Origin: Cymodocea nodosa
Taxonomy: Eukaryota; Streptophyta; Magnoliopsida; Alismatales; Cymodoceaceae
Assembly (NCBI GenBank): GCA_036874045.1
Contig: CM072338.1
Span: 18,684,501-18,748,500, forward strand
DNA: 64,000 bases
Reading direction: 5' to 3'
The position numbers and the translations under genes are program-made. Positions 46,969-59,949 of the stretch are shown here, one piece after another. The notes beneath the pieces were generated by a model. The model was not told the origin of the DNA. It ran no database searches and saw only the letters and a program-made list of their open reading frames with translations. Position 1 is the first letter of the stretch. Every line of letters begins with the position of its first letter.

Positions 46969-47083
46969 CTGTATATTCTCCAAAAGCTTCTGGAACCAAT
47001 TAGAGTACTCCACTATGATGCACTCAGAGTGGCATTCCTCAAATGTTATCCAACAAACAGGTCCCCATCCATCAGTTATCCAA
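46969..47083 (-). pseudogene. PELP1: PELP1-like RIX1-domain exon (a)
   Basis: A 115-nt exon, acceptor AATGGTTCAG and donor ATACAG then GTAGCA. It encodes GPVCWITFEECHSEC then IIVEYSNWFQKLLENIQ. Plant PELP1 has WLGVTCQEC...YSxWFxKLLxxIQ here, so the end is well kept and the beginning has drifted. Upstream exons coding the first 100 or so residues are not recognised. PELP1/RIX1 proteins act in the nucleolus in 60S pre-ribosome processing; this copy most likely makes none. Confidence 0.7.
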
Positions 47084-48590
47084 CTGAACCATTACACACA
47101 AAAAATAACTAAGACTTCTTTGGAAATGATGACAAGAAAGATGTAAACAAAAACCACATGATCCAGTCAACTACCAATACAAGTGCATAAAGTTTAAATA
47201 TAAGTAATTAAAAATGAATCATAACTTTCCTCCTTCCCAAATGGATATCATAATATTTACACAAATTTTATCTACCATTTCTTACTTTCGTTCTTGACTT
47301 ATTTTCACAATAGTACTTATTTCTTCATCTCCTTCAATAACGTCTAATTAATCATAGAACTTGCATTTGAAGTTCACAAACAACTTCATAAGACTTAACA
47401 TTAACAAAATAAAACTTTCAATGTATCAATACAAGTGCATAAAAGTTGAAATACAAGTTGTTGAAAATGAGTCATAAATTTCAAGCATCCCACATAGATG
47501 TCATATTTTCAATATTGAGTATTGGGAATAGTATTTCTAATATTCATGCTGAAGTCGCCATCAAACCAAAACTCCCAACATATACATGCCATTGCTTCTA
47601 AATAAGATGATCAGTTAAAGAAATGTCTAAATTTCTGATGCAACCATTTAGAGCAGAAGAAAATACATGTGCAAAGAATTGATGAACGCAGGGGACATGA
47701 TTTTCACTCGTGTAACAATGTAGCTTAAAATTCAATGCTCTCAAGGATAAAATCAAACATTGACACATAAAGACATGCATGTCGTGATAGTTCAATTTAT
47801 ATTAATCTATGATGAACATGGTTATTAAAGTGGGAGCGTAGATGCCGCCCGGGCCCTCAAGTGTGATATGCTATCACCTAAAAGAACGCCTTACGTTTTT
47901 ATCTGCTTATTTGTTAACCAGATCCTGATCGGATCTAGTAATGAATCTTTTAAGGTTCCAGTATATTACTGGTATAAGTTTTACCTTAAAATGCTGACGT
48001 CTTTAAAACTACTGAAACTTCAACCTTAAGGCACCCATATTTTAGTTTCCATGACCCTTGATAATGAATATTGATGCATCACACACACACGCAATATATA
48101 TATATATATAAAATAAAGTTTGAAAATTAAAATTTTTGCTAATTTAAACGCCTAAGTGTTTCTTTGATGCCCTAACATCTATGGTAATGAATGTCCCAAC
48201 TGCAATGTATTTGCTGTAGTGATAGGAACTATACATATCTGAAGAGAGTAGATTTCAAATCGACGGTGCAGACGGAACAAATCGGAAGTCTTTCAGAGGA
48301 TTACATATCAGAGCCCCAAGTTGGAAAACTAATAGACCGAACAATACATCAGACCTGGGAGGAACTTTCCGACGATGCAGAGGGTGCAAGCGGGCGAGGA
48401 AGGCGACAGGGGGCCGGGGCGGGGCGATCGCAGGCGAGAGGGAGTGGGGACTGGTGTGGTTCGCGGGCGTGAGGCGGAGTGGCTACCAGCGCAGGCGCGA
48501 GAAGGGGAGAGGGTTTTGCAAGTGGTCGGTCGCGGGAAGGGAGGACGAAGTGCGGGGGGAAACGGGAAGTAATTTAAGTGAGGGTATTTA
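47084..48590. other. Possible former 5' part of the PELP1-like gene; GC-rich island
   Basis: A GC-rich block at 48360-48560 stands out from AT-rich DNA on both sides. On the minus strand it could be the old promoter and untranslated first exon (GGAAAGTTCCTCCCAG followed by GTCTGA near 48350-48365). I find no recognisable PELP1 N-terminus. A TA microsatellite lies at 48095-48111. Confidence 0.35.
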
Positions 48591-51500
48591 TATGAGGTTT
48601 GCGCATTTGAATTTATTCGAAAATAAATTTAAATTTTGTTTAATTTTAGATAAAAAAGAGAGAGTATTTATATATTTAAAATTACAATTCTTTTCTAGAG
48701 CATATCAAGTTGGAATTAAATTATCAACTTTTACAAGTCTGCAAATAATTTTCCCTCAACCCTTCTCGACCCCTTACATTCTTGTGCAACAAAATTCTCA
48801 GCGCATCATCCTCCTGTTCGCTCTTGCCTTTCACCAGTGTCAAAGCTTGTGGTCAGCCTCTTCTTTTTATAACCATCCAAGGTCGAGGTCGAGGTCGAGG
48901 TCGTCTTTCACTCGTGGTCAGTCTTTCGCAATCACCAGAAGTCATGGTCGTGTACAAACAATCATCTGGACAACAAACGCCCGTTCATTCGTCTTTGACC
49001 TGGGTATGAATGTTCCAAACGATACATGACAGAACGTCTTCTTCGTTTATTTTTATTCAATAACGGATTACATGAGATGTGTATGTCCTCTCATTTCTGT
49101 ATTCATCACTTATTCGATTCAACGTCACACACACATCACAAAAATATCTATTATTTTTAAAGAAATTACAACGACATGTAAACCCCATTAACGATATTCA
49201 TTAAAAAGAATAAATGCAAACCGACGGCTAAAGTCAGTCATCGATGATAACCATCATTACTTTCCTTCGAGCAATCTTGTATTTGAATATATATCAGGGG
49301 ATAGAAAGTTTGGTCACTGCAAATATGTTAATAATCCAGTGGCATGCGCGTATAATAGGAAGCGTAGATTGATTCGCGTCTATAGTATGTACTTTAATTG
49401 TTCGATCGCCTTTTTGAAACATTAGAGTTTGGAACCGATCCATTTCTGCTATCATTTGCGTTGATGGCACTATCAAAAAGAGATCATGCACGTCAATTTC
49501 GAATCAAAGTAATCTTATCCGCAGTTTCAACTCTCACACCTAAAGAAGAATATTTTAGTCAATAATTTATGGTATCAAAAATTTTGAAGAACATGAAGAT
49601 GATATTTCAATTACAACGTAAAAAGTTCAATTGAAAAACTGCAGCAATCAACAAGAAAGTATTTTGTGTTCTCAATACCATTATCGAAAAAATTTTCCCT
49701 TAAGAAAGAACTTTTAACATGTAGAAAAGGCCATGCAAAAATTTTTTACCTTTAAGAGGAGTCATAGCTTTTCAGATGTGATTACGGACACTAAATCTAA
49801 ATACCTTCATCCAATAAATTAATATGCCAAGACTTAAAATAATAACTACCGTTAGTTAGGAGAATCAAAAGGTTGAATGGAATTAACAACATTAAGAAAA
49901 TCAATTAGGGAATCTTGAACTTCTCCGTTTAAAAGACCTGGAACAAATCTATTACTACCGAAAACACAGAAGCAACATAAATTTTAAGGTTTTCTATAGA
50001 AGGAATAGATACCTGGAAATCTTTCTAAGAGATTGCAAATTTTCCAACTTATTAAACATGTACAAAAACCCACTAAGTTTAAAATCACGTGATCACAAAA
50101 GATGCAATGAGTTGGACACAACTCAATTGTACAGGAGGATGGATGGACCAAATGGATAAGAATATGTTTGGAAGTGACCAAGGGCCACCTTTAATAATTT
50201 AGAAGTGACGTTTAGCTTTAGGTATCTCAACCCTAAGATCAAAACTTGTTTCATTTTAGTTTTTTTTTTAAAAAAAAAAAAAGAAGAAGAAGAATCAAAA
50301 ATTGTAATATTTCTTTTAGAGATAATAATTAGAATAATAACTTAATATATTCTTTAAAATTTTGAACTTGTTTATTTTTTGATTAGTTCTTTTTTCGAGT
50401 GCAAAGGTAAACGACACTGACAAGATTCAAATAATCATATGAAAAGATCGATGAGCTGCTAAATATCCGAACGCTTCTAATAACGTTGATTGCTTCAATC
50501 AATATTAATGCTGAAGATGACCTTTGACAACTTTGATATGACTACGCCTTGGTGGTGGACAGACATTGATGAAGAAGAAAGAAGGTAGTTTCTATTATTA
50601 ATTATATATCTGCTTGTCCGCCTTGTGCAATGAACTTTATCCAAAATTATAGCTCCGTAAGTAAGATTTTGTTATTTGATCGATGTTTCTGTCCTAATTT
50701 TATTTATTTATTTTGCAAAACACACACCCCTGAAGATTGAAACCCAAGTATTGATTGAGTCGACACATGAGTCCCTAACGCAACCTGCAGCGTCGGCAGG
50801 ATGCAGTCCACATCGTAAGAGTACTACAAACGCAAACGACAAACGACTCAAGATTATTATGTTTTGGTGCATGGCTGGACTCTCTATTTTTAAATCGTAC
50901 ATGGAATAGTCGACGTCGGCATGCAGCAGTCGATATGGACGAAAGGTTGTCGTCAAGTAAGTGCCCGGCGACGTGCTTCGGGGAGTCGGAAGTCAGTCCA
51001 GGCGGTCGCTCCTCTCTTCCGTCGTCGTCAAGCTTTTTACAAGGGTTTAGAACAAAAGCGAAAGGAAAAACAAAAACAAAAAAAGAAAAGAAGGTCGGAT
51101 TGTCGGATCCGAATAACCCGTCATTAGCAAAGCAGTCGGACTGACTCCGACCATTCGCTGTGGTGTGTGGGGTGGCGGACGTAGAAATTTTCACATAATC
51201 AGATAATTTAAACTTTTTAATCGATCGTTACGGCGTGAAGCTGGTCGTCGGACGAACCGACGGCCAATTAATCGAGATTGCTCGACGGCGACGGTAGCAT
51301 CGGTCAAGTGCTACAGATACGTAACGAAACTCTTGCGTCGTCTCCCGCCCGCCGTCTGGAAACCAACTTGAGTGAAACACAAAAGGATACGGTGGCCTCC
51401 CTCCCTCCCTCCCTCCCAAGCTTGCCCGCCCCCACTCAACTCTAACATTAATAGAGATCGGTGGTGGAGTAGACGGCCGTGCAGATCGAAGACAAAAAAT

Positions 51501-54016
51501 GTTGTATAGATATGCATATGGAGAGAGCTAGGGCCCGTGAAATTATATATATATGACAAAGAGCAAGAGAAATAAAGAAGGATCGAAATTAAGAAATGCT
51601 GTGGTGGTGGTCGACGGACATGTGAGAGCTTTAAAATGAGAACAAATCAAACGACAGCAGCTCGTGGGTACGTACGACAAGCATCGATCGATCTTGTAAG
51701 GTGTCATGGCATGCTCTGCCAGGCCAGGCGGCCACCCCTGACGTACGACGACCGTGGCTTTTCCTCTGGTTGACGTCGACAAACGACGTACGTACGCGTA
51801 CTTCTTCCAAGACAACCGACCAGCAAACAGATCGCGGGCAATGCACATCACCAAACAGCCCGCAAGTAATCTCCATTAATCTGGTCGGATTAGTTGTTAC
51901 CTTACTAAATTATCCAATTAAGTTGATGTCCATTTGGCCAGAGAGAGAGAGAGAGAGAAAAAAAAACTGGCGATGATCTTTGTCATATATACAAAGCTTT
52001 CGAGATCGAGAAGAAAATTTTAAATTTAAATTCAAGTCAAATCGCTGCCAACATCAGATCGATGGATTCATTCGTTTAATTGTAGATTATATAAATGGGT
52101 TATTTCTTATCGGATAGATAGATAATAATGAGATGTCATGTGAACCACAAAAAAGCATCATAAAAAATGACCGTGCATGTGAGAGGGAAAAACCCACTCT
52201 CATGTTAAGATTTTTGGGTTTAAGCAACCTTCTCACAATGTACTTATTAGGGACCAGGCATGCAAACGGACCTGGTACATATGTCATGGTTATATCTATA
52301 ATTAATTAAGAAAATGCTTAGTGAATTCTAGATTGGAATGGTGGGATATAGAAAATACTGAAAAGCCAGACGAAAGAATGCTATCATTAATGCATGGGAA
52401 ACACAATATTAATAAAATCCAGATTGGAAGGATTAATTGAAACGCTGCCTTTTCAGACATACGTGCTTGGGACTACTTCAAATCTAAATATAGAAATTGA
52501 GAATTAACGTCATCGAATGAGCGTCCAACTTCGACAACAAAAGATGTGTGCGAGTAACTCAAGGAGATCTTTGCGCAAAGAAATCAAAGAGATGTAACAA
52601 ATAAAAATTAAGTGGAAAATGAAATTAATAGATTTTATTTGTCATTTGACTTGAACATGATATTCTTGGACATTAAGTTTGCGACTGAAATCAAAGAAAT
52701 AAGTTTTTAGTGTAAGGCTAGCACACCACCCTATTTTAATCAAAGATGTTAAAAAAGAGAAATGTTATAATTAAAGAGTAATTAAATAATTTATAGTTAT
52801 ATATAAATTTCATAAAAATTTACATCATTGTTATGATTAGGAAGGTTCTTTTATTATTCGTATCAACCATTCTTCATTATCGTTGTGATTACTTTATTAA
52901 TAACTATATATATATATATATCCATTTGTAATTGATTAACTTACATCTTGTAACAAATATATCAAGTAAGCTATACATGGTCTATTAACATTTATGCAAA
53001 TCCTCGTGAATATTATTGTCGTATTTATCTTATTATTTATTCTTAATATGAAGAGATGCAGAGGAAGGGAAACGATCCAGGAGGGATGAGGAATGACAAC
53101 AAATACAATAAGAAATACAGGTTGTGTAGGATATTCTTTTAACATAAAGTTAATGTTTAAGCCAAAAAAAGGTGGCATTCTTGGTTGTATTTATGAAGTG
53201 CAAACTTTCCAATTTCTAGAGATAGTTACAGATGCAGATTACGATCAATAAATTAAGATATAACTCACATAGAGGTTATAGATTTTGGTGCTTGCACAAA
53301 TCTACTATAGAGAAAGAAGTTGATCAGCTACCGGAGAATCACGCTGATTATATATAATATAGATTTGGCACTTGCTTTAATCAGTTTTTAAATGGTGGAA
53401 AACATTCCCATTAGAATCTCCATATAAAAGTTCATCTAAAAATATGCCCTAAAAACAAATTTGGTACATGCAGAACGTACTTACGTGAGTACTAACCATA
53501 TAAGACATGATATTATAATGGACGAACAAGACATGTTAGAATGTATGTTCCTATTTTCGTACTATAACCTACCTTCTGCCTTCCCCCCCAAAGGTATAAC
53601 CCAATTTAATTAATGCCATGATCATGTAATCCTGTCATCAAGTCAATCAACATCACGCATGTATTGCCCCAAGAGGAGGAGGGAATGCTGGAAAAGTTCA
53701 ACATTAGAAAATGTAGGAATTAATTGAGAGTTGCAATGTCGGAAGTAGAGATGTGATGTACATGTTAACTAGACATTAATGTCAAACATGATCTCTCTAT
53801 CGTTTTATATTCTCGATATAAAATGGGAAAATTCACTGGTAAGAAAAGGAATAAAAGTTTTTTTACTGGTACGTCACTGAGGGTTGCTTGCACATGTCAT
53901 CGAATTTTTTGATATAGCATGTAACGAAATAATATTTGATGAAAAAAAGTGTGTTATAACAATCCCACCTTAAAGACAATATTAAAAGAATGCAACATTT
54001 GAAAATCTGAGATAAT

Positions 54017-54049
<33 letters not shown>

Positions 54050-54397
54050 CATGAAAAAAGAAAGGCATAATCATTCATTGTAAATTAATAGATCATATAT
54101 TGGGTAGGGTTGAGGCCAGGACACGAAGAGAGTGGCCCAAATCCAGTGGCGAACTGCAAACATTGGGATCCTCAGTTGACTCACTGTTGAACTCTGCTCA
54201 AGGTCCTCATGGAAAACATAAAATATTCCAAAAAAAAACTCAAAGAGAGTGACCACTGACCACTGTTGGGCAGGCCAGTACCTGTTCTCCGCCTTCCTCC
54301 CACATCCCCATGCACTGTGCCCCCTGCTGCCATTCCAGCAGGGGAAACACCAATCATGTACCCAAAAAGAATAACAAAACCATGACATATACATGCC
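48591..54397. other. Intergenic, no gene recognised
   Basis: Mostly AT-rich. Features are a (GGTCGA)n run at 48881-48903, a CCCT-type tract at 51398-51417, an AG run near 51943-51958 and TA microsatellites near 51544 and 52907. A GC-richer patch at 50780-51850 holds overlapping open frames on both strands (for example 50775-51194 and 51543-51854, both reverse) without recognisable domains. Confidence 0.4.
48881..48903. repeat. (GGTCGA)n short tandem repeat
   Basis: About four hexanucleotide units in a row. Confidence 0.85.
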
Positions 54398-54661
54398 TTA
54401 TGCTTCAAGGATCAATTCTTCGTCATGATCATAATGATAATCTACAGATGGAGTGCAGGCAGACACGCATGACCGGCGTCTTCCAGTAATACCTATTTAT
54501 ATTAATCTATAAAAATGTGTACAGAAGAAGCGGAGACCCTAATTAGTTTAGTTACTGAAACAGAATAATATGCACGAACCGCCTTAATTACCTTTGTCGT
54601 ATGGTGACATTGCAAGGTTGTTGATGGGCAGTTCAGCATCCTCCAAAGCCCAGGCTGCCAT
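54398..54661 (-). CDS. Candidate small two-exon gene, 54 residues, unknown function
   Basis: Exon 1 (54592-54661) opens with ATG 54661 and encodes MAAWALEDAELPINNLAM then SPYDK. It ends in AAAG before GTAATT, a strong donor. Exon 2 (54398-54492) follows an ATAAATAG acceptor and encodes ITGRRRSCVSACTPSVDY, then HYDHDEELILEA and TAA. The phases join (G + GT gives Gly) and the total is 165 nt. The ORF is too short to be decisive, but frame, donor consensus and charged C-terminus look gene-like. I do not recognise it. It could also be the tail of a longer gene, because the frame stays open upstream of the ATG for about 40 bases. No signal peptide or membrane segment is evident. Confidence 0.35.
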
Positions 54662-55085
54662 GCAACCGATCCTTTTGGATACATATACTTTGCCAAAAAA
54701 AAAACCTTTTGGATTTTAAATTTCCCTTCTTTTTAATTTACAGCAAAGAATAATTAATGGAAATAATTAATTGCACCATGTTGAGATCGGAAAGAAATGG
54801 CACCGAGACATCTTCTTAATTAAGCACTAAACCTCACCAGATCACTGCTTGCATCCGTATCTAAGCTTACCGTCCGGTCTTCCAGGCAGAAAAGAGAAAA
54901 AATTACACGCACCATCACATCACATCATAAGAAATTGATCGCACGTAGTGTTGTGGATCGATGAGGAACATCAATGGTCGACATCAATCAACATACACCA
55001 TGCATCTTCGAAACAAATCGATACTACTATGATCTAGAATATAATTAATCCTTAGCAATATTACCAATCGATATGTGGTCGACCT
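54662..55085. other. Spacer / 3' flank of the TCP gene
   Basis: AT-rich with no gene seen; on the minus strand it would contain the TCP gene's 3' UTR. Confidence 0.4.
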
Positions 55086-56538
55086 CTACGAATCACTCGC
55101 GCTCTTATCGTACCGCTCGCTGGTCCCGCCGTGTCCTAATTGATGCTGTGATCCTCCCAGTTGAAGGTTCTCCGAAGAGCCGCCACCGCCGGGAATTTGG
55201 TGGTAGGAGTTTAGAGCCGCAAGAATGCCCATATGTCCCTCGCCGGCGCCTGATGAGCCGAGCCCTAGCTGTTGGCTGGGGAGAAGGGCCATGGGCGTGG
55301 GGAAGTTCATGAAATGTAGTCCACCACTGGGCATGGCGCCTCTTAACGATGGGAATGTCCATATGGACGACTGATCACCACCACCACCACCACCGGCGAC
55401 AGCAGCGCTACCAGAACCTCCTCCTCCTCCTCCTGCTACTGTTGCCGCCCCTACCATTCCTTGGGATGTCGACGTTGCGTTGGGGTTATTCGTTAACATC
55501 CAAAGAGCTCCCGGAACCTGCCCTTGTGCTGCGGCCGGCGCCATGTGAGAGTAGCCGACCATCTGAGTTCGCTGCTGCTGCTGTTGGGCATCTTCTTCCC
55601 ATTGTCGCTTCCGGAGGCTTCCCGTATCGGCGTCGGACATGTTGAGGAAAGGTTGCTCTCTTGCATCATGCCTTGCCTGCAAATTATATGATCATATATA
55701 ATATATAATAAGCACATATAATATACCTTCGATATTTGTCATCAATTAACTAATGGTGGATAGATTAATGCGCGCCTGTATATCGATTGATTCTTTGTTT
55801 GTTATCGATCATTAATATGTACATATACATGTAGTTAATTAAGAATCAAACTTGAAATTTGGAGTTAAATATGGAAGATATGTGTAATATATGCATTCCT
55901 TGTGGTACCTGCAGCAATGATTGGTTTACGCCGGCGGCGGTGTGGAAATTAAGAAGAGCGGCGGCGGACGAATCGGCCGCGTAGCTGGCGTGGCGTTCCA
56001 ACTCGTTACGTAGTCGCAGCGGTTGCGCTGCGAGACCGGTGTTGAGGTAGTTGTTTCTTAGCTGAGAGGGCGCGGACATGCTCGACCCGGAGCTGCGGAG
56101 CGAGATGTTGAGGGAAGTGAAGTTGGCAGGAATGGTGCCGGTGCCCGTGGCTGCGATCACGGCTGGTTCCGCCTGCTGGAGTAGCCACTCTATGGTCTCC
56201 CCGTCGGACTTGTGACCGAGCTCACGGGTGAGCTGGAAGACGCGCGCCGCGCAAATAGCCGGCATGCGTATGCGCCGGCCGCGCCCGTCGACCTTGGTGT
56301 GCCTATCTTTCGTAGAAGTGCGTTTGGGAGCGGGCCTCTTCTGCTGGTCTCCGCCGCTTTCCGTGGGGGCACAGAGGTCGTGGTGCGCGCCCAGTCGGGC
56401 CGATCCAGAAGCGAGGTCGCCAGAAATAGCGAGGGAAGGTAAAGCGACGGAGCTGGATCGGACATCGTCTTCGACCTTCTTCTCGAGGAGCTGTAAAGGA
56501 AAGTTGGGCCTCCGGCCACTGCCGTCGTCTCCTTCCAT
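55086..56538 (-). CDS. Class I TCP transcription factor (PCF group, TCP9/TCP19-like), two exons
   Basis: Class I TCPs bind GGNCCCAC/site II elements as dimers and promote cell-cycle and growth genes in the nucleus. Exon 1 is 55909-56538 and exon 2 55086-55676. The intron 55677-55908 has GT-AG ends and phase 0, giving 406 residues. The TCP domain is at about 72-126: basic region [17 protein letters not shown], then [20 protein letters not shown] and [15 protein letters not shown]. The lack of extra basic-region residues marks class I. The C-terminal half has a Gln run, two Gly runs, and the blocks [14 protein letters not shown] and [12 protein letters not shown] seen in TCP9/TCP19. The start is the first ATG of the frame. 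An intron in the coding region is less common in this class. Confidence 0.92.
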
Positions 56539-56800
56539 TATTATGTCATATGATGGTCACGATCCGGTCGTGGGACAGATCAATCCTCCAGCTACCAGCG
56601 AGATCGGAATAAAATAACCAAAACCCACTTCAAATTCCGATCGATCGATTGTGCAAGCTCTATGTTAATTCATGTGTATCAGAAAGATAGAGAGAGAGAG
56701 AGAGAGAGATAGAGATGGGAGAAAAAGGAGGGGACGATGGAATAGGTGGAGAGAGATCATCACCAAATCTATTCTATGCAGCAACTTGACTCCAGAAGAC
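56539..56800 (-). promoter_or_regulatory. TCP gene 5' leader with GA tract
   Basis: Directly upstream of the TCP start on the minus strand. An AG run at 56692-56710 (CT on the coding strand) resembles a pyrimidine patch near a plant transcription start. Confidence 0.35.
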
Positions 56801-57143
56801 CAACCCAGACCATGAGCGTTGTGTTTGTGGCTGTGGTGGGGTGTGTGAAAAGCGATCGATCCTGAAGAAACAATTAACCTGTTTCAGGCATATAAACAAG
56901 TAGGAAAACCACCAACCAAAATAAATACGACCATGATAGAGTTGATGTGAGAGAAATACCATCAGCTTGACGAGAAAAAACCCATTTGTAATATATATAT
57001 ATATATATTGATCTTTCATCTCCGGATTTAAATTTTATGCAAAGAATTCATTGTCATCCAACATGCAAACAAGTTGATATATATGACAATAAATGTAAAA
57101 CAATGGAGCTGGCTAGCTAACCGGAAGGGTACAGGGCATTTAA

Positions 57144-57148
<5 letters not shown>

Positions 57149-57181
<33 letters not shown>
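57149..57181. repeat. (AG)n microsatellite
   Basis: About 16 AG units, about 0.6 kb upstream of the TCP gene start. Confidence 0.9.
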
Positions 57182-57183
<2 letters not shown>

Positions 57184-57382
57184 CGGAGAGGCCAATGTCC
57201 CCAATTAAGTTAATTTATTTGTTCTATGTATATAAAGAAAGTTCAAAGATTTATAATCGCGCGATTACTTCGATTTAATGAGGAAGAGTATGTGGATGCT
57301 GACACACAAAGTTTTCCCTATTAATTAATTTGACATTTTTTTCACTTTTGATATCGTGATTAAATCAACTGCGTACTTTAAC

Positions 57383-57419
<37 letters not shown>

Positions 57420-58007
57420 TTTTGAAGAATATCTGTCTATTCGATTTTGTGTGGTGACGATTGATATTTTTGTCACTTGGGAGTGACGTATCTATTTAAA
57501 ATAGAATGCTGCTTTTCACTGCCTGAATATCTAATTAACCAACGGTACTAACAATATGTATATATATATATATATTTACATGCATGCATGAAATCTTCAT
57601 TTCATCGAAATTTATATCTTCAAAATCATATCCATTTAATCGCTACTGAAATCTGTATTAAAAGGCACAAATCCAAACCTAAATTTTCATATATAGATAT
57701 ATATATATACGATGCAACCCAGCCGGCCTATTCACTCATGAAAGATACACACAATCACTGAGATAGGTCAGGTGAGACTCAGCTCCATTAATTTGTTCAA
57801 CAGCCCTAATAGATGATTTGTAGAGGAAAAGAATATGTAAAACATGGATATGTTAACCGTTTTTGGATGATTTTGTCTAAGTTTTCGATTTAAAAATATT
57901 TGTCATTATTTGAATCATTCAAAATAAAAATTTTATTTTTATTCGAATAAGATATATAATTTGTTAGTTTATATATTATAATTGGAATATGGAAATATGG
58001 ATTTTCA

Positions 58008-58011
<4 letters not shown>

Positions 58012-58049
<38 letters not shown>
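58012..58049. repeat. (TA)n microsatellite
   Basis: About 19 TA units without interruption. Confidence 0.95.
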
Positions 58050-58052
<3 letters not shown>

Positions 58053-59484
58053 ATTCGAAAATTGATTTAGAGATAAAGAAAGATTTTGTTCGTGATATTT
58101 CGATGGAGAACATTAATTCGACATTTCGAACTAGTACGATTAAATTGGAGTTTTTAAGAGGATTGGCTACTGGTGCCATGAAAAATTCAGAATTATTAAT
58201 AGATAAAAAAAAAAGTGGATTGTAAAATTGTGCCACAAGTACTGTCTTGAAGACAACTTTCGTTACATGATTTAAAATTTTATATTCTTATGGATATTCT
58301 AACATGAATTTCTAGAAAACAAAATTTGAAGTTCCAGATTACCATGAAAATCTTTCATACATACGCTTTTAAGGGCCTTACATGGATTATTGAGAAATAA
58401 ACGTGACTATTGGTGACCACCAAGCCTGGCTAGTATGCATTAATTGTTCATAACCTTTCTCCCATGTCCTGTTCGATTGATTCAAATCTTGATATATTTT
58501 TAATCAGGTTTCTTTTCGATTCTGTGGTTAATGATGTTTGTCTTTATCGTTCACTTCTTCAATGAAAGTGATTAGAATATGATCAACTACGTTAAAATTA
58601 AGAAATGACTTCCTAAAAAGTGCTACCTAGGCAATAGGGAAGGATGACTTTGGTAAAGGCATGGGAGGGCCGAAGAGAGGAAGGGGGGTTGCCTAATGCC
58701 AATGTGGTGTCACTTAATTAATACAAATTTAGTTTTGACGAACCCTCTAAAATGTACACGAACCCTCTCAATCATGCTAATAATTTTCTCTTGATATCTT
58801 CCTAATTCATGGTCTGGATTGTTGTAAACACTCCATTGAATGGTACTTGTTTGGTTCTTGAGCAAACCTTAATTCGTCGTCGTTGTTTTCCAAGATTTGA
58901 GATTGGTAGATTCAAAACGGTAGCATATATATCTAGAAGATTGGATTTAGTTGAAGATTATTTTTGTCGTTAACTTACGAGCTATGCGTTCAAGTATATA
59001 TACACATATATAAGCGGTATAAGATTTTCTTTCTTTCTGAAAGGCAATCGACCGCTTGTGTCGTTTTTACTATACTGCGATAATAACAAATAAAAACACT
59101 TGCGAAGATGTGTGGCATAACTTATTAAATTACAAGGATGGAGGTGTGCAGCACAAGAAAATGAAGGTAGGCATTAGATGCAAACAAGAAGATCATCCAA
59201 CATCCAAGCCGTCTTTAATAAGATCGAGAGTTTACGTAGGAATGATAAGCTTTTTTTTTCTCTTCCTTTTTGCTTCTGTGGTGCTGCAGAGCAGAGTGAC
59301 TCGGCTCAGACTCCACGTGCAGGTCCTCTTTGTAATTATTCATCAACCCTCGGAGACAGCAGCGGCCAAGGTGGGGCCTCTGAGTCAAAATAAAAATTTA
59401 ATTACCGATCATCGTTCATTCCCTTCTTGCCATTTTTTTTCCCTTCCCCGTCATTCTTTACCGTCAGCTTCACCTCCGTACGTG

Positions 59485-59510
59485 TAGGGTTAGGTTTAGG
59501 GTTAGGGTTT
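59485..59510 (+). repeat. Short interstitial telomere-like repeat (TTTAGGG/TTAGGG mix)
   Basis: TAGGGTTAGGTTTAGGGTTAGGGTTT contains one exact plant unit TTTAGGG (59495-59501) with degenerate units on both sides. Such telo-boxes also occur as promoter elements of translation-related genes. Confidence 0.75.
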
Positions 59511-59926
59511 GTGTTTGGGTTTGGATTTCATTCACGCGTCTCTTCCCACGCATCGGCAGGGTTGCTCGCCGGGCTGGCTGCGTCGTCCGCCCACCTTCAC
59601 GAACCAGCAATTCCACCAGTCCACCTCCTCGATGGGCTGCCGTGCATGGCCACGGACCGAGCTGTCCCCATTAATGCCCTACTCGATCATCATGTCACAG
59701 CAGTGCTCTGTCTCATGCTTCGTGGCATCAAGATTCCAGACGAACGTACGTACATGTATATATATATCTACAGCGCATCTTTATCTCTAAGTATAATTCC
59801 CAATCTAGATGAAGGATTCATATATATAATACACGCACGCACACGTACGTGCATGATTATTTTAATTTGGTCTTAGGTGATTGATTGCTCGCTAATCACT
59901 AACACTAATCGGTCCTTCCTTCCCGT

Positions 59927-59949
59927 GGGGGGGGGGGGGGGGGGGGGGG
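59927..59949. repeat. Poly-G tract (about 23 G)
   Basis: Uninterrupted G run; its length is uncertain because of likely sequencing slippage. Confidence 0.9.

Noticed and set aside
50775..51854. Clustered frames on both strands
   Set aside because: No domains, competing frames and no convincing splice structure.
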